DNA of 53,842 bases, taken from Acanthaster planci (taxonomy: Eukaryota > Echinodermata > Asteroidea > Valvatida > Acanthasteridae). The DNA is taken from NCBI RefSeq assembly GCF_001949145.1, contig NW_019091642.1, positions 362,262-416,103 of the forward strand. Reading direction: 5' to 3'. A program made the position numbers and the translations under genes. The first letter of the stretch is position 1; each line of letters starts with the position of its first letter. Positions 35,537 through 49,335 of this stretch are shown in pieces. The notes below the pieces were generated by a model. It searched no databases. It was not told where the DNA came from and saw only the letters and a program-made list of their open reading frames with translations.

Positions 35537-38500
35537 TCACATGAATGCTGTCACTGGTGTTCGGCTGGGACTACAGAACTGAGAGTACTGTGTTTCACTC
35601 ATGGCTGTCAATGACTGGTTGTCCTTGAGTGGTGATGTGTCCAAGATGCCTCCAAACAATGGGTTACTGCCTGGTTGGGGTGACACTGTGATCGGTACAT
35701 CTAGGTTCATCAACTCACAGTTTAGTGGGTCCATCAGGTGATCCTATGGGAGGCACAGGACAAAAAACCACCTTTAAGTCTTTTCTCAGTTTTTAAATCA
35801 AGCATATTATGTTTGTAAACTTTGGGGTATGAGCAGACTAGTTGCTAAAAGGAAAGAAAACGAAAACAGCAAAACCACTTGAACTGTGACTAAATTCAAC
35901 AAACTGAATGTTACATAATACATTAAAAGGTAAAACTCTGTCTTTCATGTGCAGTGGAGAGAACATTCCTCGTTGTTTGGAATTTCAAAAAGGCACGGTT
36001 AGTCAAGAACAAAACATCTGATGTCACGCTGACATGGATTTCTTTAGGGCATGAGCTTGCATGGGGCCCTGAGTACTTACACATTTTCAAGGGGCACTGA
36101 AAGCAAATTAATTGAGGCTGGGGGCATGGGGTTCCGTGGGGGGCATGGGGTTCCGNNNNNNNNNNNNNNNNNNNNNNNNNNNNNNNNNNNNNNNNNNNNN
36201 NNNNNNNNNNNNNNNNNNNNNNNNNNNNNNNNNNNNNNNNNNNNNNNNNNNNNNNNNNNNNNNNNNNNNNNNNNNNNNNNNNNNNNNNNNNNNNNNNNNN
36301 NNNNNNNNNNNNNNGATTCCGTGGGGGGCATGGGGTTCCGTGGGGGGCACATCTCCTCCCTCTCCTCAGATTATCTTCAGTTTAGAGACCTGCACTCTGT
36401 GAATACTACACCCGCTAATTGGTACATGTACGCCCAACAATGAAACTGTGAAATGAGCAGAATGCTTGGTGAAGCTTGAGAGAATGAAGGAGAGGTGCAG
36501 ACGTTTTGAACGTACAGGTAAACTGAAATCTCCTTCCAATGAAGCGAGCGAAGGGTCGACGATATTGATGTCACCGTTGAAGACGTCCTCTGCCGGGTAT
36601 AAACTGACAGGGATGGGATCCACCACATGCGACTTTGGATTGATGGCCGGTATGGTTGTCGTGGTAGTAGTTGCCGTGGACAACGGTGTAGAGACAGCCT
36701 TCATGACGATGGTCTTGATGTCAGGTGTGGTAGAGGAGACTGTTTTAGCATGAAGGATGGGCTGGGTGTTGTTGTCTTTGACTCGTTCCTCTATTCTCTC
36801 AAGTTCCTCTGGATTTACAAAAAAAAGTTCAGTTTTAATTGAAATCTTTGGTATCCCCCCATTAGCTTCAATTCCAAGCTGCACATGTCAATTGAGAAGA
36901 CATCACATTTCTGCTTGTGTGGTGTATTTGTGTCAATAATCTCAACCTGGGAAGGGTAAAATATCATAAAGAATACACTGAAAAGCACGCATTGTGCACA
37001 ACTACACCCATCTTCCCTGGACCAGAGTGGTTTTTGCAGTATTTTGATGGATTTCAGACTGCATCATCAAGCATAATAATGTGTACTTTTGAGCAAAAAT
37101 TTGTGAGAGTTGAAGGTCCAGAAGAACAAACTACATTCACAATCTTTTTTTTTAATTAAACATTCACCAGAAGAGTAGAGAAATGGGAAAATCTGTCAGA
37201 GAAAATTCAACACATGTACATCGATGAGCTACGAGCAGTGAATATTGGACAAGGATAATCACAGAACAAACCAAGCAAGGGTCTACCAGCAAATAAGCAG
37301 GGTAACAGAAAGGTACATGTACACACCACACTTAACATTTACAAAAGAAAATAAAGTTTACATTTCTAGGAATGAATGACCGGCAGACCAGGACCTGTTT
37401 ACTGCTGGCCTGCTCAATGAAATGCCAAGACACTGATAGGCCAGTAGGTACATGTCCCAGTACAGATGTACGGGCACACGTACAGTACTTGTACCTCAAT
37501 TAAGCATGCACATGTATTGCACTGATAGACAATGTAGCTTTTGGGGGAGGAATGTTCCTAGGTACAGAGGTTTAGCACTACACACTGAGTTTAAATTAAT
37601 CATTGATATTCGTGAGAACATTTACACCAGCCAAGAATTCAATTCTGTTGCCACACTACAGCAATGACGCTTCATTCTCACCGGGCTTGGCCATGCTTCT
37701 TCGGATGCCAGCTGGGTCTTTCTTAGTCCATTTGTGGACTTCTTCAGCCATTTTGGCAGCCTTCTCTGGGTTCAGGGCCCAAAGACATCCCTTACGACTT
37801 GATCCGTTGGCAGTTGCAGGCTTCTCAATCTTGGCAAAGCACTTGTTTAAGGAGAGGTTATGCCTCACAGAGTTCTATTGCCAAAAAGGTTGCAAAGAAA
37901 TTGGTTAATTCAATTACGAGCAAAAGTCTGGACAAGGAGAGAAGTTTCAAGCAACTGAAGGTTTTTGTACGATGTAAATGCACATGTACACTGGTTTTCA
38001 ACATTCAGTATCATAATGGGAAGAAAAAAAAGTTGGAAAATCACCTGATCCAAGAAAACATATTTCCATGTACATGTACATGTATGTTCAATTTGCAGCT
38101 TAACAAATTGCATTTATGTTTCAAAGTAAATGTTAAGCAAACCAGCCCTGAATCATCAATATTCACCCAAAATTACCCCTTAATTGAAACGTACATGTGC
38201 ATGCATGTACATGTGTGTGTACATTATGGGACCATGCACCATGCCACCGGTAAAACTTTACTTTAAGACAGATATTCTGATTTTGGAAAATTTGCAATAC
38301 AATGATACATGTACATACATGTACATACTGAGGAAAGATCAAAGAAAGCATGATTTCCTAGTACTGTCAGCTTCAAATGTAACTTGAGTAAACAAAGTAC
38401 ATGTACGGTATATCACAACGTGTGTCTCACATGTCAGACTGAATCTTTGAACATACTGTACATGTACATGTCAATTTTGCATATCCCATTTCCTGTATAA

Positions 38501-41500
38501 TTTGTGCACACATGAAATATGACTAGGAAGATAAATGCACTTTTCTCTTTGTGCTGGGTCAAATGGGAGACATGTACATGTATGCTTGGTGGGAACAAAT
38601 ATACCGGTCCTTTTTTACCAACAGAGATTACAGTGAATGTTTTAACCAGTTCTGAGCATACCGGTACATCCATTGCTCTGAGCTTGCATACAAGTCTAAA
38701 AAGTCATTCTCACAAAAGCAGAAAATGTTGCGAACACTGCATATTTAGTGTGGTGCTTGGTGTGGTTGTACTAACGGCTGCGCGAACATAGACATTTCCA
38801 TTGTTACAACTAGGTTCAGCAAATTCTTCCTACAATTAGGAAAGAATGCTTTGCTGTGCTTAGAGGCTTGAGGTCTCCATGAAATATGCTGAGCCTCTGT
38901 TGGCAGTTACATGATGTAGGAGTGTGTTTAGCTGCGCTGTGAAATGGGGCCCTGGTAACAGCACAAACATAAAATTGTTCAGTAACTACTCTTTCAATAA
39001 TTAATATGTGTTGATGAAAAATACCACATTACAAACTAAAACTTTTTCTTGTATATGTACATTCACCCATTTTCATATTATAAATCTTCACGTCTGCACT
39101 TGAACAATGAACATGTACTGAAAGCATGTACTGTACATGCATGTATACAACTACATGCACTGAACATGTATACAACTACATGCACTGAACATGTATACAA
39201 CTACATGCACTGAACATGTATACAACTACATGCACTGAACATGTATACAACTACATGCACTGAACATGTATACAACTACATGCACTGAACATGTATACAA
39301 CTACATGCACTGAACATGTATGTTATCTGTGTGCAAGATTACAAAAAAAATTGAATGCGTGTCCACACAGTTAACAATAAATCAACAATGAAAATCACTG
39401 ATTTCCAAACTCAACATATGTACAGTACATACATGTACAATCGCTTCTGTGACTTTTCAGCAAATATTTCATCAATGAAAGCACATGGTCTGGAGCCAAG
39501 GTCAGTTTTACTACTCCACTTTACTATCAGTTGTGAAACCCCTGGACCAGAAGAATGGATTTAACCTTCCCTGTCACCAAATCAATACCCCAAACTCTCC
39601 TAATGTCCCTGTCCTTCACCCATTGTTCACCTGTGCCACAAGGGCCCTGCTAGGGCTTTTGTTATGCTAATCTATGACAGGTGCAAGCCAGAAATTTGTG
39701 TCAACAACCTATGGAATGTGTGTGGGTCAGGGGTGATAAAAAGCCATTGGCTGGATACGTTCCACTCATTTAGCAGGTATGATCTCTTAAATTCTCAGAG
39801 GGACTTCAAAAACAGCTGCAGCGAGTTAAGAAAGTTCTGGCTAATAGGTATAGTATTGTAGTGTAATGTAGTGTTTGTACAGCAAACTTTCTTTTAGTTT
39901 AGCCCAAATGTCTTTTACGAGTCCTTACATAAACAGACAGAAATAAAAAAAGGACACTTCCCTTTACCTTCTGTAAATACAAACGCCCCTGTTAAACAAT
40001 GAGTAAGTCCAATGATTGTGATAGTGATCAATGAATGACTCATGGGGTTACTGAGTAGGCCCATGTATGTATTAACATGGAGGTAAATGGTAGTTACCAG
40101 TCATGTTGGGTGTAGTCTAAAATGTTACAATGGGTGAGGCATTCATTATTGACAGTCATGACACTTCACTGTGGGCTTCTAATTATTACTTGGAATGAAT
40201 GGGTGGAAGGGATAAAAACATGTCACAATACAGCACAAGGCACTTGTAAACACATACAATCCTGAATCAAAGAAATTTGCTGTGCAGCCTAATTTAACCT
40301 GAATACTGTGCAGGAAACTTAATTTATGCTAATAGCAAAATTTAAAAAAAAATAGGTTTTAAAAAGCTGTCCAAAAATGTTAACTTAAAGAAAATCCCCC
40401 TCCAGGTCAGTGGCAAAAAGTCAATCCCCACCTCCTGACTTAACAGGGGCAAAAAGCATGAGCACCGCAGGGTAAAAAAAAAATGGACTGGTAATAATGA
40501 AATTGTGACATGGCCCTAGAATTGTTGCATGTTCACGTATATTGTATAGTAACATATGTCCTGGTTGTTTTTTGGTAGCTGCACCTAAACAACGTGCTGA
40601 GCCACCACTTTGGTACACCATGGGTACCAGAATATGAGGCCTGGTAGCTGAAATAATGGCATTTTGTGACACAAAGTACATGTACGTGTACAGCAATTTG
40701 TGGATTTCCAGGGGATGTTTCGTTAGTTCTGACAAAAGCAATCAAAGGAAAGAATTCCATGCCAAACCATCACAATTTCAAGGGTCATAAACACCAACAA
40801 ACAGAAGTTTATCTTCAAACCCATTCTCCCTAGGGACCAAGCTCCCTTTCTTTGCTAAACTCCCCAAGTCCCTTTTCGAACTTGTTGGTAACTTGGTGTT
40901 CATGGCACTTGAGAATCATGATGGTCTCATATGGACTCTTATGGAGCTCTTGCCAAAATGAAACCAAACCTCTGGTTAGCATGCAAAAATTCACTATCAA
41001 AGGTTTAAATTCTAGAAACACACCAAACAAAAAATGCACGTTAACGCACAGGCCCTACATACATGTTTTGGTACAGTGTTCAACCAAATGGCGGGGTGGA
41101 CATGTACATGTGCGTTTGGCTACGGGCAGGATACATGTACAATGTACATGTAATTCAATTGTGGAGCTTACGTGGAGCTTAGTTAGCGCCCAACACATCT
41201 CAGGCCACATTTGTTGAAACCATAAAGCCATCCAAAGTATCATGCAATGTATTACATGTACAATGTATGTGTACACTGTTTATAGCTGGTTCTTGTTTGA
41301 CTTCTGCTAGGCACAAAGACTACCAAAAGTCACAGATTTGTTTCAAAATCCACAGTCTCATTATTGCAAAGTCTTATCAGCAATGCTATCATTTACATCT
41401 ATAGAGCAATGTCATTTACAGCCGAGAAGGACTTTACACCCAGTGAGACAAACTTTTTGCAACAAGAGATCAGAAGTGTCACAAAATCTGCCTGCACTTG

Positions 41501-44500
41501 AGTGAAGAACAAACAACACAGTCTGTCTTAAATGAAGTCAATGGACCTGAATATAAGACATGTATGTTGGTAGCAGTATGACACTCACAGCAAAGCACAC
41601 TGGGAAACAGATGGTCCCATATTAATACATGTAGTTGAAATATTATTGGTGAAAGTTTGGCCACACAATGCACACATCCCCTTTAGGCCTGTGATGTACA
41701 TTGCATGTACATGGATTGGACACTGACATTGCCCAGTGCAATGATAGTTATACACGGTATCTCCGTACATACGGTAAACTGATAGAAAATACATGTACCT
41801 GTAATGTACATGTACACGTACGTTGCTCATTAATCGGGGCATTCCCTTTTTAAAAATCTGACATGTACATGTATATCAAGACTTCTTGGATCAGAAGTAA
41901 AGTTGAATCAAAACTTCTCAGAGTTGGTGGAAGTACAATGTAAGTGTAGCTCTCTTACATTAGTGTGTAAGGTGAGATTGTTGCATGTATAGTTAGTGAG
42001 TGCAATTGGAGTCTAAATCTCAACATTTGAGAAATGCTGTACTCATTCCTACCTTCCATCCATCTGGAGCAGTTTTGAAGTACGGAAAGTTCTCACTGTT
42101 AAGAAAAAAAAAAGTAAAACTGATTGAGGTACTGTACATTCTGAAGCCTTCACTCAAAAGCAACTTATAACAGTTCAATCATTCATAATTCATGGCTAAA
42201 GAAATTTAGTTTCAAAATCTGTATAACTCAAGGTCACAATAATTTTACCCCAAATAAAAATGTACAGATGCCAGTATATCTGATGCAGTATGGTCAAAAA
42301 TGTTTGTAAAAATCTCTTCAGTGCAAATACATTTGGACCTGTCCCCAGGAACACTGTTGACATTGCTTTTAGTAGCATGATGACCTGCCATCATTTACAG
42401 ATAAAGGCAACTGAAGGTTATCAAGGAATGGTCAAAAATATTAAGAATTTGACGGCATTCATGTCCCTGATGATCTGTGTCAATCAAGGCTTGTTACAGT
42501 ATCTTTGTTATTCGACTTGTTTATGGCAGGAAGTTAAAGAACTTACATTGTGTTTGTCTATTAACTCTTTTCCACATCTTAAAATAAAACAGAATCAGCT
42601 AATTGGCTGGTCAGCGATGTGTCACTGAATTATTCATCTCAATGCACAGCACAATCACTCACTCTTTAGAACCGAAATTCCATTCCATTGGTAAATGGGA
42701 GAATTTCCTTTAATAGTCGGTCGCAAGAAATTTCTGAAACCACAGCAATAGGTGGTGCAAGGATTTATTCAGGTGGGATATCAATCCTGATTTAATCAGG
42801 AGATTTGGGGATTTGAATTAGTTGTGATTTTTGTGTTATTGTATGAAACAAACAATGCATATTTCATTATTTGTGGATAGTTACCTTCATTCAGTGAGTG
42901 ATGAAATGTTCTTTTCCACCTGGTACAGTGGTAAATTATTCTAACAGTACATATAAGTACCACAGCACTTACAAACATTCATCATTTGGATTATGACATC
43001 AGGAAAATACATCTTGTCTAAATTTTGACTGTGAAACATAGGTAAGAATCCAAGAGTAGATCTGGTGTAACAATGACTATTTTAATCACCAGTGTTCTCA
43101 ACCACAAAGAGATATTGAGGGGGAATTTTGGACTATAAAACCTGAACATTACTAACAAATGCTGCCTTTTCCATTTTCCTTTTCCATCTTACTTGGACAA
43201 CTTCAGCCAACCACTATTGGTTCAAAACAACCTGTACACACAAACTCATGCCACTAGTACTGAGTGCATTACTTAGTTATTAATTTGTACATATATGCTT
43301 TACTGACACACCCAGCAACGGATAGGATGGGCGTGACCCATCACATCCTTAATCAAGGTGTTGCACCAAAAAGCATAGTCACCATTACACTTTTTTTTTC
43401 AAAACCTGTCACTACGCAGTTACAGTGCACGCTATTATGAAAAGAAGACTTGAAAGTGGATGAGCAACAGTGGTAAAGTGTATTGCACAACTGTACATCT
43501 GTTCCATCATATTCAACATCTGAGAGGATTATTGCAAGATTAACAATTTGTGGTGAGCAATACATGTACTGTACATGTATTTTGCCACAAAGTACTGTAT
43601 GTGTACATGTACTAGTACCCAATGATCAATTGGGTGTGTCATAGGTGCCAGGGCACCGGTAATTGATTGAATTAGCAGTGACAGTGACTTCATATCTAGT
43701 ACATGTACATGTATCTCATTTCAACAGTGGCATTTCTTTACTTACATGTAGTCATAAAGCCCAACATCAGACTTTCACTACTGTAAGAAATCACAAGGTG
43801 TGACAAGTCCCCAATAAAGGCAATTCACTATGAAAGCTTTATGATTTTGCTGTTTCTTTCCACTCATTTTTTTACCTACATGTATGTGTGTCCATTTAAG
43901 TCAACAGCTTGATATCAGCCTGAGCTTAATGTGCAAGGAACAAAAAATTGCAAGATGACTCAATTGTTTTTAAAAACAAAAAAGAAATGGAAAGAGTTTC
44001 AAACATGTATACAGACAACACTAATTTTCCCTTAAGATATAACAACAGCCATCAGAAAGTGAAAACATGTCCCACAAAGTAAAATTTAGCAAGAAAATTC
44101 TGAAGTACTTTGAAAACCCCCGGTTTTTTTAGACAAGTCTCATAGATTTGGGCACGGGCATCAAGTGTTGCCCATACATGTATGGAACTTTAAGCTACTG
44201 GTACGCCTCAGATCTCGGGTGGTTATGATTTGTACAGATTTTATTTCGGGAAGAAGTCTGTATCATCAACTATTTTAGTGTCATAAACACCTACAAGGTT
44301 TTTTGAAAAGGCACCTGTTAATTTGAGAGGGATTTCAGTAAGGGGAGGGGGTTTTTCAGTACCCGGGGAGCAAGTTTAATAAGTAGGGAACACTTGATTG
44401 TATTCATTTGTGAAATTGAAAAACTCTGCAGGTCCAATACAGAATTCATTGCAGTTTCATTAAATAAAATATTTGGTCTTACTCCAAATCACATAATGTA

Positions 44501-45758
44501 TATGATCCCTGCACTGCCTGCACATGTACATGTATGAACTCATTGAAGTCCTAAAGGTTTAAGCTTTCCAGCCTAGCCAGTGATTTCAAAGGTGCACATT
44601 GTATTTTCAAGAGGCTAGGTATTCTGCAATTACTCCCAACACAGGGTGAGCAGATTCATCAGCAAAAGTTCCTTTTTTTAAAGAAATCCATAATCCTTGA
44701 AAATCTCTGGAAAAATCAAACAAGGACAAAGATTTGGGATGTTTTCAAGTTGAATTCGCACGACCTAAACAGAGGACTTGCTGACACATGTAGGCCTGCT
44801 AAAGATTTGTTTTAGGCCTAATGAGTTTGTTCTTCAGCAGCTGCAGTTCCTTGCAATGTTCCAGTCCTTTGCAAAAGCTAAAATGTTAAAACAGAAGGTT
44901 AACATCTACTGATACATGTACTTACCACATGAACTGGTAAATATCACTGACTGGCATGCAACCAGTTTTGCTATTCTTCATTGCCATGGTGATCAGGCAA
45001 CTGTAAGAATATGCTGGCTTGGGATACACCTTCTGCTCTGTTCCCGCCACTGGTTCCAGTTTCTGCTGCTTCGACAAGAGACTTGCTGTCTGATGGGGAG
45101 TGGAGGTACCCAGAGAAGATGGGGGATTTTGCTGAGACTGCAATCCAAGAACTGGGAGTGTTTGGAAATTGACTTGGCCAGCTAGGAGACCACTTTGCTG
45201 AAGCTGTTGTGGTGTGAGCGACAGAAATTGCTGTTGTTGAGCTGGTGTGAAGTTCATCTGGGTCGATAGATTGTCTAGAGTCTGGCCTTGCTCGAGTTGC
45301 TGCTGGAGAAGGATTGTTTGATTTGGCTGTGGTTGATGATCAGGCATGCCCAACACAACATTCAGAGTTGACACAGGCTGGCCTGTCTGAGGGTTCACCA
45401 GTAATCCCTGACTATCCAAGGCGAATTTCTCCGGAGAGCTCAGCTGGGAGATATCCAGATTGGCATTCCCGGTGGAAGTGGTGGTGGCGGTCGTGGAAGC
45501 GTGTGAGATGGTGTCTGAGAGCGTCCCCATCCCATCCGACAGCCAGACGATGTCTTGCATGGCGCCCTGGTCTGTGGAGAATTCCCCAGCCAGGTCGCCA
45601 TTTTCGTTGGGATTGTACCCTGTCAGATCTATTGTTTCCGTCTCTGGGTCGTAACTGGCCGATCCAGACCTCAAAATCTGGTCCATTTCCGTCTGCACTT
45701 CAGCCTCGAAAACGTCACGAACAGAAAGGTCCATGTGATTTGAATCGAAGTAATCCAT
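35537..45758 (-). CDS. FoxN1/4: FoxN1/4-class forkhead transcription factor, five exons
   Basis: Exons in gene order: 44926-45758, 42053-42095, 37682-37874, 36516-36808, 35537-35743. Phases join to 522 residues. Residues 1-246 are an acidic and Thr-rich N-terminus with a Gln-rich stretch (about 150-215). The winged-helix domain spans about 247-341: [20 protein letters not shown], then [14 protein letters not shown] in a 43-base exon, then [10 protein letters not shown] as recognition helix, then [22 protein letters not shown] follows, as in vertebrate FOXN4. The acidic tail includes [12 protein letters not shown] and is a likely activation domain. FOXN1/4 factors bind DNA in the nucleus and control neural/retinal progenitors (FOXN4) or thymic epithelium (FOXN1); here one gene probably represents both. 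The exon-4 donor GTACGT is chosen by phase. Confidence 0.95.
36120..36350. repeat. 19-bp G-rich minisatellite containing assembly gap 2
   Basis: Units CATGGGGTTCCGTGGGGGG flank an N run (36156-36314, 159 N), which is probably more of the same array. It lies in the last FoxN1/4 intron. The 19-base period shifts frame each unit, which rules out a coding repeat. Confidence 0.85.
39140..39321. repeat. 25-bp tandem repeat, seven perfect units
   Basis: CATGTATACAACTACATGCA followed by CTGAA is repeated seven times without change (39140-39314), then a partial unit. It lies in a FoxN1/4 intron. The perfect identity implies recent expansion. Confidence 0.92.
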
Positions 45759-46333
45759 AGCTAGGCCTATGTATGTAGAGCAGTTGATGTTCCACGCGTT
45801 ATGAAAGCCAGTGCACCGTTACGTGCTGTGGCATGCGTCAATTGATCAATGGACGATACGACGCAAAATGTCAACGTGCACACGTTAAAATTTTCCTACT
45901 TACACATTTACGTTGCCGTTCCGAAGCACGGTTTTAAGCAAAATGAGCTGTGATTTGTTAAATAAATACCTGCACAGATGCAGCAGAAGATGCCTCGGTG
46001 GACTGTCAATGCGTGGTTGCCGGAAATCAAGTTGAAACGATTAATTTGTTTGGTTTTACGCTGTGCCATTCGGAGTATGACTGATGCACAGGTGGTACGT
46101 TCGTAGTAAAATCGTAGTAAAAAGCCGTTGACTGAACCTTGAACAAAGGGCGAATAGCAATTTGAATGAGACTTAACGTATTGGTCCACTCGGGCCACGT
46201 GGGAGTACTTAATTATGCAGGACGCCGTGATTGGTCCTTTTCAAGGAGTTGTCACAGCAAAACCGCACTGGTGAATATGAAAATTTGTTAACAGGGTATT
46301 TTTCACTGGCCCGGGGAAAAATCAACAAACAGC

Positions 46334-46680
46334 GCATGTAATGTTATTTTGAAAAGCTATACGTACAAGGCCGTACTCCAGAATCAGACAAGCACAGTGG
46401 TGTGTTGCTTGATAATGAATGTGTTTTATTTCATCCTCAGTGGAAAAATAAAACCGTCAATGCTTAGCACGTCCAGTGTAACTGCCAAGTAAAAAGGAAT
46501 TGTATTGCATGTTATTTGAAAAGCCATACGTACAAGGACGTACTCTAGAATCAGACAAGCATAGTCGTGTTTTGCTTGATAATGAGTGTGTTTTATTTCA
46601 TCTTCAGTGGAAAAATAAAACCGTCAACGCTTAGCACGTTCAGTGTAACTGCCAAGTAAAAAGGAATTGTATTGCATGTT
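46334..46680. repeat. Direct duplication of a ~170-bp unit upstream of FoxN1/4
   Basis: Two adjacent copies start at about 46334 and 46507, and a third begins at 46674 before decaying. Shared words include ATACGTACAAGG, AGAATCAGACAAGCA and AAAATAAAACCGTCAA. They differ by scattered substitutions. Confidence 0.85.
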
Positions 46681-46834
46681 ATTTATAATCTCAGCAAGAT
46701 TTACATTGTAAACATGACACTTTTTAATTCTTTTACTCTTATCCCAGAAAACCTCTGTACAATGTTGTCAATAATCCGTACTGGTGTGTTGAATTATCAT
46801 TTTAATGGTTTTCTTTAGGAAAAGTAATACAGGG

Positions 46835-47000
46835 GAGCGGGTTAGCGTGTTAACGTGTTTAAGCGTAGCGGTTTTTTCCTGCCTTGGCCCAGGCTTTAAG
46901 TGCATTTGGTTTCCAGTTCACTCTCACAGGTTTTCTCCGGGTACTCCGGTTTCCTCCTGCCTCTAAAACTGGACCTTCTTCCTAACTCCGTAATGTGATG
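46835..47000 (+). mobile_element. SINE-like element with conserved tail motif
   Basis: GGGTTAGCGTGTTAACGTG and AAGCGTAGCGG form a tRNA-like head. They are followed by GGTTTTCTCCGGGTACTCCG then GTTTCCTCCTGCC, a tail word I know from SINE-like repeats in many metazoans. It is noncoding. Confidence 0.55.
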
Positions 47001-48673
47001 CTGATTAATAAGGTGTATGAATAAACGTACAGTTATTGGCACAAATAGCCCAAGTTGCTGAAAGCGCCATTAAAACAAAACAGCAACAAGAAGTAATACA
47101 GTACACTTGAATCACGAAGAACGAGATTTGAAATCCTATATATTTTCTTAGGAAATAGAAAAATTACTTCAAGTTAGTTTTCACTCTGAATAAATCATTC
47201 CAATAGAGATTGTCCTATTCATGATAGGTTTAGTCTCCATGCAGTATCAACTACGTTGTACGGATTTCTGTTTGTTTTATTTGCTTTCTTTTAAATCTTG
47301 CTTTGGTTTTGTTTTTGTTTTGGACGAGTTGATTCATTTAAGCAAGTCATTTCTTTTCAACTTGTTGCTCCCCTCTGATTTATCTTTTAGAGATTTTTAT
47401 GTGTTTGCTTTTCAGGAGTGAGAAAGGGTGCTTCGAGAGTTGATGTTACTAGTTTTTGTTTTTTCGCTGCTTTAATTTTTTGTCGGTTTCCCCTTCTACT
47501 ATGTATTGTTCTTTGTCACGTTTTTCTTGCTTAACACACAAATTTACCAAAAGGATTTTTCTGTTTAGCATACCCATATAGGAAGCGAGTTATTTCATCC
47601 GACAGGAACATATTTTACCGTAGAAACTGCGATGTCTCGCGTTTTACTCCCCATTACCGTGTCGTCTCTGTCGCAGGATGCAAAGAAAGGGGTTTTAATT
47701 AATAAGCCAAATTGCTTGATGTAACACGCAAGTTAAGAACCCTACATGGTTGATTATATTTAGGGGGTCTCCCAACCTTTAGACGGACACGCAGCCCCCC
47801 CCCCCCAATAAAATGGTAGTGAGTGGGGGTTGACCCCAACCCCCAACCCCTTCCGATCCGCGCCTGGCCATGTGAAAATATCATCAAACCTGGGACCATT
47901 TAAAAATGGTGTCTGTCCATGCTGAGGTTTTTTTATTGAACCCGCATGAATTGACATGATAACACGAATTCACATTGGCGAAAACATTTCAATGATTCTG
48001 TCCGACTTGACCTGTGACCGTAATCACCCCCCCTCCCGGGTTGGTGTTCAGTCCCCCGGATGTCCCTTTTGTTGGTTTCTTAATACATGTTCTGTACATC
48101 CCAAATTGCTCATCGAGTACTGTTGCACGATATATTAATTTTATGTCGTAAATATAGATAAGTTGTTGATTCTACATTTTTTGGTTGATTTGAGCTGTGA
48201 CTGAGCAGAGTCAGCAAAACTCTGGCAAAACCCAACCAGACCTCCTGCTGCTTTTACGAGGTACGCGGCACTAGTGTCATGTTGACAGTGGTTGGCCGCC
48301 AAAATGCCAACGAGTGTGCGGCATAATTAAAGAGCTGTTGAGTAGTGGGCACATAAACCACGCGACCGTCGCGTGCGGCTTCAGCTAGATCGGTTGCAAT
48401 GTTGTGTCGCGTGCCGCAGTGTTAAAACGATAATGCCGTGGCATGCAGCTTGCTGGGGTTTACAAATATAGACCAATACAAAAAGTAGGGATTACAGCAG
48501 AATTTGCTGTAATGAGAAAGACCACCAAAGATTGTCCAGAAACGCACCAATGTCAGATTGGGAAATGGCTTGATTTCAAAATCAAACAATCACTCAAAAT
48601 CGAGGGTTTGTGATTCGATACCCATCATGCAGTGACCGTCATGAATGGAGGAACCAGCTAGTCAGCTGAACAG

Positions 48674-49141
48674 GTGAATCCCCAGGAAGCGGGAATATAC
48701 TCAATGTCCAAAGTCTTCAGGTGTAAAATCGCCACTGAGTTGACGGTTTTTTCAAATGTAAAAGAACAAAAGAATTCAGAACTGAGTGTATTATGGTTTA
48801 GGGCACAATTATGTTTCCATTACCATATGAACTTTGGGTTAACAAAAATTCTGGTTTCATTCTCCCTACGTGGACTCAAAGCCTACGTGGCCATGTTTAT
48901 AGTTGCTATAATCACGTACAGTTATGATAGCCTAGCTCAAGATTGTCCACTTGCTCTTCCGAGAGAGCAATTGAGCGGTCTTTTTTGTAAACCTTCCCTT
49001 GCTTGCAAAGATAATGTTGGGGTAGACCAGAACGACGACTCGACTTGTCTTCAGTTTGAAAATACCGGAACTAAATGTCTAATCATCCCGTTATTGTTCC
49101 CTTGCAGTAAACCATTTCTTGCAAGATCCCAAATTAAATAG
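48674..49141 (+). CDS. Doubtful ORF with signal-peptide-like segment and cysteines
   Basis: A 155-codon open frame. An internal ATG at 48893 begins MFIVAIITYSYDSLAQDC, resembling a short signal peptide. It is followed by five cysteines within about 55 residues (spacing roughly 14, 6, 14, 10). It could be the first exon of a secreted protein, with a possible donor at GCAGTAAAC near 49105, or chance. No downstream exon was found and no family is recognised. Confidence 0.2.
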   Translation: MNPQEAGIYSMSKVFRCKIATELTVFSNVKEQKNSELSVLWFRAQLCFHYHMNFGLTKILVSFSLRGLKAYVAMFIVAIITYSYDSLAQDCPLALPREQLSGLFCKPSLACKDNVGVDQNDDSTCLQFENTGTKCLIIPLLFPCSKPFLARSQIK

Positions 49142-49257
49142 GGCCACACGCACACGGAATTTCCCGAAACAGTCCCTCAAGGACTCTTGGTGAGTCCGAT
49201 TTCCAGTTCCATGGTCCCATGTAAACGGCGATCATTGCATGTAACCCTATGTGCAGT

Positions 49258-49320
49258 TCACGTGTGCAGTGGGCGTGTTTTAAACTGATGTGACGTCACA
49301 CTTACGAACCGGATAAAGGT
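49258..49320. repeat. Dispersed repeat also found at the left window edge
   Basis: GTGCAGTGGGCGTG and GTCACACTTACGAACC closely match positions 28-90. It directly abuts the hairpin cluster at 49336. Confidence 0.6.
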
Positions 49321-49335
49321 CTAACATGTGGGCAG

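Noticed and set aside
36051-36443. Open frames across the second N run
   Set aside because: Artefact of the gap plus a 19-bp G-rich repeat in a FoxN1/4 intron.
39140-39321. CRISPR-like array
   Set aside because: Units are contiguous with no spacers, and the genome is an animal one; it is a plain tandem repeat.
42290-42628. 112-codon plus-strand frame
   Set aside because: In a FoxN1/4 intron, no motifs and no splice support.
45314-45760. 148-codon plus-strand frame
   Set aside because: Antisense shadow of the first FoxN1/4 coding exon.
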